From Dastarcus helophoroides (taxonomy: Eukaryota > Arthropoda > Insecta > Coleoptera > Bothrideridae): a stretch of DNA of 64,000 nt. The position numbers were made by a program, and so were the translations under genes. The stretch lies in contig CM053332.1 in the NCBI GenBank assembly GCA_028583605.1, positions 12,574,442 through 12,638,441 of the forward strand. Reading direction: 5' to 3'. Under the pieces are notes generated by a model. The model worked only from the letters and a program-made list of their open reading frames with translations, ran no database searches and was not told where the DNA came from. Below, piece by piece: positions 57,030-64,000 of this stretch; position 1 is the first letter of the stretch, and each line of letters opens with the position of its first letter.

Positions 57030-60000
57030 AAATTTTGAAAAAAGTCAATATACTTGGAAAAACATCTTAAAGAAAAGACTAATTTTTTAAAAAGTGGAAA
57101 TTTTGAAAAATGTCCAAAATCTTTAGAAATATCAAGATTAAGAAAACATTCGGATTTTTTAAAAGGGCTGCTCAAAAAGATTTGCAAACTTTAAAAAATG
57201 TCGATTTCTCAAAATTTGGAAGAAGTTTTCAATAAAGATTGATATTTAAAGAAAAATTCTTAATTAAAAAAATTGATTCAAAAAAGGTCGAACTTTTTAA
57301 AAAAAGGTCAATATTTACAAAAAATGCAAAATTTTTGAAAAGTTGAAAACTTTAAAAAAAGCCAAAATTGTGGAGACAAAATTCAAAAAGATTAAATTTT
57401 CAAAAATTCCATATTTTGAATAAAGTCGATTCATTTCCAAAACAAAGTCATGGTTTTCAAATAAAGCCAAATTAAAAAATTTGGAACTTAAAAGATTGAA
57501 AATTAGTCGAAATATTTCAAAAATATGTCGAATTTTCGAGAACAAGTCGAAATTAAAAAAAAGTGGAAAATTTAAAATGCTGATATGTTCAAAAAGAGTA
57601 GTTTAAAATTCCTGAAAGAAGTCGAATCTGAAAAATTGGAAAAAAATCGAATTTTCGATAATGTACGATATTTTTTTAAAAAAGTCGCAATTAAAAAAAC
57701 CTGATTCAAAAAAAGTCGGCGTTTCAAAAAAATAAAAAACGAATATTCAAAACTGGTCGAACTAAAGAAAATCAGTATTTAAAGAAAAAACGAAATTTTG
57801 AAAAATGTCCAAAAATCTTTAGAAAATATCAAGATTAAGAAAACATTCGGATGATTTTTTAAAAGGGCTGCTCAAAAAGATTTGCAAACTTTAAAAAAAG
57901 TCGAATTCTCAAAATTTGGAAGAAGTTTTCAATAAAGATTGATATTTAAAGAAAAATTCTTAATTAAAAAAATTGATTCAAAAAAGGTCGAACTTTTCAA
58001 AAAAAGGTCAATATTTACAAAAAATTGCGAAATTTTTGAAAAGTTGAAAACTTTGAAAAATGCCAAAATTCTGGAGACAAAATTCAAAAAGATTAAATTT
58101 TCAAAAATTCCATATTTTGAATAAAGTCGATTCATTTCCAAAACAAAGTCATGGTTTTCAAAAAGAGCCAAATTAAAAAATTGGGAACTTAGAAGATTGA
58201 AAATTAGTCGAAATATTTCAAAAATATGTCGAATTTTCGAGAACAAGTCGAAATTAAAAAAAGTGGAAAATTTATAATGCTGATATGTTCAAAAAGAGTA
58301 GTTTAAATTCCTGAAAGAAGTCGAATCTCGAAAATTGGAAAAATCGAATATTCGATAATGTCAATATTTTTAAAAAGAGTCGCAATTTAAAAAATGATAC
58401 AAAAAAAAGTCGACGTTTCAAAAAACAAACGAAATATTCAAAATTGGCCGAACTAAAAAAATCAGTATTTAAAGAAAAAAAGCGAACAATTTTGAAAAGT
58501 CAAAATTTCGATAAAAAGCCCAAAAATTTTAAAAAAAAACAATAAATTTTCAAAAAAAATTTAAAAATTTTAAAAAAATTCCCCAAAAATTTTTAAAAAA
58601 GTTAAAATTTAAAAAAAAATCAATTTTCAAAAAAAAAATTAAAAAAAAAAATTAAAAAAAAATAAAACTTTTTAAAAAAATTGAAATTTTTGGAAAAATG
58701 GGCCCCCCCCCCCCCCCAAATTTTTTTAAAAAAAGGCGAAATTTTAAAAAAAGTTAATATACTTGGAAAATCATTTTAAAGAAAAGACGAAGTTTTTAAA
58801 AAGTGGAAATTTTGAAAAATGTTCGAAATCTTTAGAAAAGTCAAGATTAAGTAAACATTCGGATTTTTTAAAAGGGCTGCTCAAAAAGATTTGCAAACTT
58901 TAAAAAATGTCGATTTCTCAAAATTTGGAAGAAGTTTTCAATAAAGATTGATATTTAAAGAAAAATTCTTAATTAAAAAAATTGATTCAAAAAAGGTCGA
59001 ACTTTTTAAAAAAAGGTCAATATTTACAAAAAATGCAAAATTTTTGAAAAGTTGAAAACTTTAAAAAAAGCCAAAATTGTGGAGACAAAATTCAAAAAGA
59101 TTAAATTTTCAAAAATTCCATATTTTGAATAAAGTCGATTCATTTCCAAAACAAAGTCATGGTTTTCAAATAAAGCCAAATTAAAAAATTTGGAACTTAA
59201 AAGATTGAAAATTAGTCGAAATATTTCAAAAATATGTCGAATTTTCGAGAACAAGTCGAAATTAAAAAAAGTGGAAAATTTAAAATGCTGATATGTTCAA
59301 AAAGAGTAGTTTAAATTCCTGAAAGAAGTCGAATCTGAAAAATTGGAAAAATCGAATTTTCGATAATGTCGATATTTTTTTAAAAAAGTCGCAATTAAAA
59401 AAACTGATTCAAAAAAGTCGGCGTTTCAAAAAAAAAAAACGAAATATTCAAAACTGGTCGAACTAAAGAAAATCAGTATTTAAAGAAAAAACGAAATTTT
59501 GAAAAATGTCCAAAATCTTTAGAAATATCAAGATTAAGAAAACATTCGGATGATTTTTTAAAAGGGCTGCTCAAAAAGATTTGCAAACTTTAAAAAAAGT
59601 CGAATTCTCAAAATTTGGAAGAAGTTTTCAATAAAGATTGATATTTAAAGAAAAATTCTTAATTAAAAAAATTGATTCAAAAAAGGTCGAACTTTTCAAA
59701 AAAAGGTCAATATTTACAAAAAATTGCGAAATTTTTGAAAAGTTGAAAACTTTGAAAAATGCCAAAATTCTGGAGACAAAATTCAAAAAGATTAAATTTT
59801 CAAAAATTCCATATTTTGAATAAAGTCGATTACTTTCCAAAACAGAGTCATGTTTTTCAAAAATAGCCAAATTAAAAAATTTAGAACTTGAGGGATTAAA
59901 AAATAGTCGAAATATTTCAAAAATATGTCGAACTTTCGAGAACAAGCCCAAATTAAAAAAAAAAGTGGAAAATTTAAAATGTCGATATGTTCAAAAACAG

Positions 60001-60210
60001 TTTAAATTCCTGAAAGAAGTTGAATCTCGAAAATTGGAAAAATCGAATATTCGATAATGTCAATATTTTTAAAGAGTCGCAATTTAAAAAATGATACAAA
60101 AAAAGTCGACGTTTCAAAAAACAAACGAAATATTCAAAATTGGCCGAACTAAAAAAATCAGTATTTAAAGAAAAAGCGAAATTTTGAAAAGTCAAAATTT
60201 CGATAAAAAG
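57030..60210 (+). repeat. Recent 1.7-kb higher-order duplication
   Basis: 57030-58490 and 58740-60200 are near-identical at an offset of about 1700-1709 bp. Conceptual minus-strand peptides beginning MFSKIRHIFEIFRLIFNLL occur with their ends at 57315, 57929 and 59024, and a diverged version at 59628. Inside each copy a unit of about 610 bp is itself repeated. Confidence 0.85.
58495..58735. repeat. Homopolymer-rich junction with C15, possibly low-quality sequence
   Basis: Long A runs broken by single bases, then GGG plus 15 C (58703-58717) and TTTTTTT. It sits exactly at the junction of the two 1.7-kb copies. The matching position after the second copy (60200-60240) has ordinary satellite sequence instead. 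Confidence 0.6.
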
Positions 60211-60830
60211 CCAAAATTTTAAAAAGTAGGGCTAAATTATTTCAAAAAGTCGAACTTTTCAAAAATAAAGTTCTGTCATGAAAAAAAGTTAAAATTTAAG
60301 AAAAAAATCTAATTTTGCAAAAAAAATTAAGCCAAATTACGAAAAATCAAAACTTTTTAAAAAATTCGAAATTTTTGATAAATGGACGAAATTTTCAAAA
60401 ACATGTAAACAATCTGTGAAGAATGTCGAAATTGAACTAGAGTCAAAATTGGAAAATTTCGAATTTTCAAAACGTGTTGAACTTTTTGAAGGAGAGGAAT
60501 TCTGGAAAATGGGAAAAATCGGAATTTTCGATAAAAGTATTTGAAAATGAAAAGCCGTTAATTAGAAAAAATCCATTCAAGTCAACATTTTCAAAAAGCA
60601 AAAAAACCGAAATATTTAAAAGGGATATCGACATTCAAAATAAAAGTTCGAAGTTTTCAAAAAAAGGCAAAATTTTGAAAAAAGTTAATATACTTGGAAA
60701 AACATTTTAAAGAAAAGACGAAGTTTTTAAAAAGTGAAAATTTTGAAAAATGTTCAAAATCTTTACAACAAAAGTCAAGATTAAAAAAACATTCGAATTT
60801 CCTAAAAAGACCAAATAAGATTTTCAAAAA

Positions 60831-60907
60831 TTGAAATACAAATCTTGTCCCCTGTATTTCAATTCTTGAAGATAACCAAAGACCAGTCCGTTCCACCAAA
60901 AAAAAAG
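60831..60907 (+). mobile_element. 77-bp internally deleted hairpin retroposon, 13-bp TSD
   Basis: TTGAAATACAAATCTTGTCC is joined directly to TATTTCAATTCTTGAAGATA and then the usual 3' end CCAGTCCGTTCCACCAAAAAAAAAG. Flanks are AGATTTTCAAAAA at 60818-60830 and 60908-60920, exact. It has lost the hammerhead-like centre but keeps the conserved 3' end with an A tail. Confidence 0.88.
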
Positions 60908-60920
60908 AGATTTTCAAAAA

Positions 60921-61020
60921 AATCTGTCTCTGAATATCACAGCTTGGCTATCGAAACGCTTTAGAGTACACTTTATGTGTTTTTTAATCTTTCTTAGTTT
61001 CAGAGGATAAGATTTGTTTT
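60921..61020 (+). mobile_element. Partial right arm of the hairpin family
   Basis: CTCTGAATATCACAGCTTGG, TATCGAAACGCTTTAGAGTA, TTTCAGAGGATAAGATTTGT. Shares the GAGTACACTTT and AGAGGATAAG variants with 61324-61415, so the two are duplicates of each other. A fragment only. Confidence 0.7.
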
Positions 61021-61047
61021 TATTAAAAAAATCGAAATTTCGAAACA

Positions 61048-61410
61048 GAAGTTTTAGAATCCGAAAAAATAAATAACGATGCAACGCGTCCACAAAATTA
61101 ATATTCTGTGCTCAAACAGCCAGATTATTTAATTTCAGTATATTTTTTGGTGGAACGGACTGGTCCTTGGTTATCTTCAAAAACTGAAATACAGAACTTG
61201 TCCCCTAAAACCAAGAAAGATCAGTTTGCTGTAATGCGTTTCGACAGCCAAGCTGTCATCTTCAGAGAGATACTGCGTATCTCTCTCAGTTTCGTTGCTT
61301 CAACGGTATCTCATCATCAGCATCTCTCTGAAGATGACAGCTTGGCTATCGAAACGCGTTAGAGTACACTTTGTTGTGTTTTTTAATCTTTCTTGGTTTC
61401 AGAGGATAAG
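61048..61410 (+). repeat. Left arm of an inverted duplication around slingshot exon 62398-62463
   Basis: GTTTTAGAATCCGAAAAAAT, GCGTCCACAAAATTAATATT, CTGTGCTCAAACAGCCAGAT and GTATATTTTTTGGTGGAACG, followed by a whole hairpin element, are the reverse complement of about 63010-63412. Divergence is slight. The match covers the hairpin element, its loop and its former target-side flank, so a locus was duplicated in inverted orientation, not two independent insertions. Confidence 0.85.
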
Positions 61411-61415
61411 ATTTG
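61147..61415 (-). mobile_element. Full hairpin element with loop (inverted duplicate)
   Basis: From TTTTTTGGTGGAACGGACTG to the arm end near 61415. The loop GCGTATCTCTCTCAGTTTCG...CGGTATCTCATCATCAGCAT is the complement of the loop at 63128-63175, which fixes its orientation as minus. Its right-hand target copy is missing. Confidence 0.85.
61324..61364 (+). ncRNA. Hammerhead-like core in a hairpin-element arm
   Basis: CTCT (stem I), CTGAAGA core at 61328-61334, an extra T, stem II GACAGC TTG GCTATC with one mismatch, GAA, palindromic ACGCGT, T, and AGAG pairing with CTCT. It is like the version at 63179-63219. The extra base makes activity uncertain. Confidence 0.4.
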
Positions 61416-61420
61416 TTTTT

Positions 61421-62397
61421 TTTTTAATGGAAATTTCGAAATAGGTCACTATTTTTCTTGTTAAATAATTTTTGGGGAAATTACGACAATTTTCTTTTTT
61501 CCGATAAAGGTCATGTTGGATTTTCTCATATTCAGAATCGGCAACATTTTGTAAATAATTTGATGCATCATGTCATGTGTCTAATGATTTTGCCTTTATT
61601 GAATTCATTCCGTACTTTTGGCGAGTATTGCAGTACCTGAAATTGTATTAATGTATCGTTTGCACAAATGGATTAAAGGGTTCAAAAACCTCTACGGAAT
61701 AATTTTGTAAGAGTTATCGTCTAGTAATTTGTTTTGTCGATATTTAGCTTGTCTGATCTACTTTTTACAGTTAAATAATCGAAAGTCCATGCCCCCATAT
61801 GCGTAGCAAACAATCCCAGTTGTAATAATGTTTCTAAAAGTACACATAATTCAACTGCAATTGATTGTTCATGTCGCGTGCGTTTTAATAATTGTTCATT
61901 GACATCAATCAGTTGAATGTTCCTTTCGCTTGTTAATTCGTTTTTTTTTATAATGTAGCAACTTTTGCTTATTCTATACCGATGAAGTAATGAAATGAAA
62001 CTGATGACCCTTTTTATAAACAATTTAGAGAAATCTCCCCATAACGATATGTATCAAAATATAAATAACTGAGGGCATTGGCAACAAACAAATAGTATAA
62101 TGTATAACAAATTCTGTTTTTGGACCACTTTATCAGTACGTAATTTTCTTTCAACATTTTCTTAAGCTGTCAGCTAATGAAATCGAAGTAGTAACTTTGA
62201 GGGTTTCAAAATTAAACCCTGACTCGAGTTACAACTAAAAGGACCCAATAATCTCTTGGAATTGAATTATATCCTTTACGAAAAGAATAATTAATGTAGG
62301 GGTTTCTTTTTAAGCTGAAAGTGAAAAAATAACTTTGTATTAAACAATATCACAAGTAGTGGCTTCATTTAATTGCACGATTTATTTTCTTTTTCAG
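61421..62397. other. Noncoding sequence of the slingshot intron before exon 62398
   Basis: Unique AT-rich sequence ending in the pyrimidine tract TTTATTTTCTTTTTCAG (62381-62397). Confidence 0.5.
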
Positions 62398-62463
62398 GGG
62401 ATTTAGCGTTAGTGTTTGCGGCCGGCACCATATCTTCAAGCCCGTTTCAGTACAAGCAATGTG
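62398..62463 (+). CDS. ssh: Slingshot protein phosphatase, internal coding exon (N-terminal domain part 3)
   Basis: Translation is (G)GFSVSVCGRHHIFKPVSVQA M(W), completing the motif DGDGGFSVS...IFKPVSVQAMW that is nearly invariant in Slingshot proteins. The 3' splice site is TTTTTCAG|G: one base finishes the Gly codon GG|G from 52314. The 5' site is ATGTG|GTAAGT at 62464, so the Trp codon TG|G is completed in the next exon. At 66 nt it is small, and a multiple of three, so skipping it would remove 22 residues without a frameshift. It is flanked about 1.0 kb upstream and 0.55 kb downstream by inverted repeat arms. The phosphatase catalytic domain must lie beyond the window. Confidence 0.95.
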
Positions 62464-63014
62464 GTAAGTACGCAGTAACACATTTTTGACTTAATTCAAA
62501 CATTTTCCCCCCAATTTTGTTGCCTGACTAGTCTAACGAAAGAAGATGACGAGAATAATAACTAATTTTAAATGATACTTCCGAACCTCGAGTTCCGACA
62601 AAATTGTTGGACGTTTCTCTTTTTCGAATGAAAACCGACCGATAGCTGTAATGAATTTTAGAGGGAAGTTAACGCGAACACTGCGGTAATTTAAAAGTAA
62701 ATTGATGCAAGTGTTATAAAGTGGTTAATACTTGTGAGACATTTTCCGATGTTTTGAGTTTTGTGAATCTATCGGAGAAAGGTGTGATACCGATGGAAAT
62801 TTTTTAAACCATTTAACAGCCAAATCATCTCTTTTTCTTCATGGACATAATAATTACATAATTGACATTATGAACTCTCAGATAGTTTGGAAAAATGGAC
62901 TCTTGACTATTGCTCTAGGTACGCTTTTCCCATTCTGACTTCGAACTATTTAGAAAATTTCAAGGTTGACATATTTTTCACAAATAACAATTTAACTGCC
63001 GATGAATGTTTAAT
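62464..63014. other. Noncoding intron sequence, no feature recognised
   Basis: Unique AT-rich sequence after the 5' splice site. Confidence 0.5.
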
Positions 63015-63027
63015 ATACATTGAAATT

Positions 63028-63319
63028 GAAATACAGAACTTGTCCCCTGAAACCAAGAAAGATTAAAAAACACAACAACAGTTGCTGTAACGCGTGTCGA
63101 CAGCCAAGCTGTCATCCTCAGAGAGATACTGATGATGAGACACCGTTGAAGCAATGAAACTGAGAGAATACTCAGTATCTCTCTGAAGATGACAGCTTGG
63201 CTGTCGAAACGCGTTAGAGCAACCTTTTTTGAGTTTTTTAATCTTTCTTGGTTTTAGGGGACAAGTTTCTGTATTTCAGTTTTTGAAGATAACCAAGGAC
63301 CAGTCCGTTCCACCAAAAA
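63028..63319 (+). mobile_element. Near full-length hairpin retroposon, 13-bp TSD
   Basis: GAAATACAGAACTTGTCCCC...ACGCGTGTCGACAGCC, loop (63128-63175), then the complementary arm through GGACCAGTCCGTTCCACC and an A run. Flanks are ATACATTGAAATT (63015-63027) and ATACACTGAAATT (63320-63332), 12 of 13 identical. It is the best-preserved copy and is duplicated in inverted orientation at 61147-61415. Confidence 0.88.
63179..63219 (+). ncRNA. Hammerhead-like core, best copy in the hairpin family
   Basis: CTCT 63179-63182 (stem I), CTGAAGA 63183-63189 (CUGANGA core), extra T 63190, stem II GACAGC/GCTGTC (63191-63196 and 63200-63205, loop TTG), GAA 63206-63208, ACGCGT 63209-63214 (palindromic stem III), T 63215 (position 17), AGAG 63216-63219. 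Stem I could extend across a 2x2 internal loop. The unpaired T between core and stem II departs from the consensus. The left arm's complementary copy has GAC instead of GAA and is damaged. Confidence 0.45.
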
Positions 63320-63332
63320 ATACACTGAAATT

Positions 63333-63412
63333 AAATAATGTGGCTGTTTGAGCACAGAATATTAATTTTGTGGACGCGTCGCATCGTTATTTATTTTTTC
63401 GGATTCTAAAAC
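63333..63412 (-). repeat. Right arm flank of the inverted duplication
   Basis: AAATAATGTGGCTGTTTGAG, AATATTAATTTTGTGGACGC, TTTTTTCGGATTCTAAAAC: the complement of 61048-61135, and a fragment of the dispersed repeat at 51715-51800. Confidence 0.85.
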
Positions 63413-64000
63413 AAGGGATTTTGGCAATCGATTGATTACGAATATTTTAAGAAAGGATAATATTCAAACATCTGAAAATCCTTTCACAATATAAAAATTT
63501 TGAATATTTTAAAACTGAAGAAAATTAAGATTTTAAAAATTAATATTTTGAACGAAGAAATGTATTCATAACTACTAAACTGTATTAACAACAAATACGA
63601 TAATTGATAAGCTATGACTATTGAAGAATTCCAATACATAGTGGGGGTTAAAAAAGTCAGTTATTAAAAAAAATATATTTCAAATTGGATTTTTTGTTCC
63701 AAATTTAAAAATTTGTAATTATAAAAAGCAAGAAAGTTTTTAAAGTAACAGAATGGTTAGATTTGTTTAATGTATTTTCGAAATGTTTAGTATAAACTGG
63801 AAGTTTTAACGAAATCGAAATTTAGAGAAAAAAATCGACATCTGGAAAACTGTCGAAATTTTCATAATGCCAAAACATCGAGAAATTTCCAAGATTCAAA
63901 TATTCAGGCCAGCTAATTAGCATCCAGGAAATTGAACTTTGTTGTCCTTTGGGCAAGTTGTAAAGTAATGAAAATGTTTGGAAGATTTGACCGCCGCGCC
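63413..64000. repeat. Diffuse A-rich tract to the end of the window
   Basis: TTTTGAATATTTTAAAA, GTCGAAATTTTCA words up to about 63900; the last 100 bases are unremarkable intron. Confidence 0.45.

Larger units (their letters stand above)
52690..60817 (+). repeat. A-rich satellite tract, about 8 kb, with higher-order duplications
   Basis: Made of GTCGAAATTTT/TTCAAAAAAGTCG-like words. Recognisable higher-order copies: about 53275-53530 again at about 53560-53780; about 55540-55900 again at about 56385-56750 (offset near 845 bp); and the 57.0-60.2 kb duplications in the next entry. The + strand is A-rich throughout. Open frames on either strand repeat the same low-complexity peptides and are not genes. 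Confidence 0.75.

Noticed and set aside
57315..59951. Four similar minus-strand frames beginning with an M(F)SK(I/V)RHIFEIF-type peptide, looking like a gene family
   Set aside because: They are copies of the 1.7-kb and 610-bp satellite units; the similarity is DNA-level duplication with no constraint on codons.
13828..63319. Classical FB/Galileo-type foldback DNA transposons as the explanation of the palindromic family
   Set aside because: Target duplications here vary from 9 to 19 bp and one end is variably truncated, which cut-and-paste insertion does not produce.

Overview
The window is AT-rich, spliced, transposon-laden animal DNA, almost certainly from an insect with a large genome (the coding remnants read like insect or beetle elements; the exact order is my guess). 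The only host gene I can support is slingshot (ssh), the cofilin phosphatase, on the + strand. Three internal coding exons of its N-terminal region are present: 16489-16654, 52139-52314 and 62398-62463. All have consensus splice sites and compatible phases, and are separated by introns of about 35.5 kb and 10.1 kb. The first coding exon and the catalytic exons lie outside the window. A possible alternative 5' exon at about 6250-6621 is weakly supported. Everything else is upstream or intronic sequence made of mobile elements and satellite-like repeats.

Layout. 1-2444: decayed hAT-type (ZMYM1/DUF4371-like) transposase with four subterminal motifs. 2497-5262: long-TIR element holding a decayed tyrosine-recombinase-like ORF, perfect hairpins and a nested hAT MITE. 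7278-7509: TA-flanked MITE. 9.4-14.4 kb: tandem A-rich satellite. 17.2-18.5, 36.9-38.2 and 47.2-48.4 kb: three mariner elements, all with broken transposases. 21.0-23.0 kb: 2-kb foldback element. 25.3-25.7 kb: 3' end of a Jockey/R1-like LINE. 47.1-48.7 kb: a Dong/R4-like LINE tail split by the third mariner. 49.6-49.9 kb: solo Gypsy-type LTR with a 4-bp target duplication. 52.7-60.8 kb: long A-rich satellite with higher-order duplications. By eye roughly 28 kb of the 64 kb belongs to one strand-asymmetric repeat built on GTCGAAATTTTGAAAAA-like words.

The most interesting system is a pair of short, self-complementary retroposon-like families. One copy (33620-34112) has a 13-bp target-site duplication, an A-rich 3' end and a textbook type I hammerhead ribozyme at 33785-33831, with a complete core, GUC cleavage triplet and palindromic stem III. 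The second family has a full-length form of about 300 bp that is one large hairpin, and many copies here. Its copies end in target duplications of 9-19 bp, are variably truncated at one end and keep the other (CCGTTCCACCAAAA). Each arm carries a hammerhead-like core with the palindrome ACGCGT in the stem III position. Both families also occur as internally deleted 77-85 bp copies that still have target duplications. I infer Penelope-like/retrozyme-type retroposons, not classical foldback DNA transposons. Several sit just downstream of slingshot exons, and an inverted pair flanks the 66-nt exon at 62398-62463.
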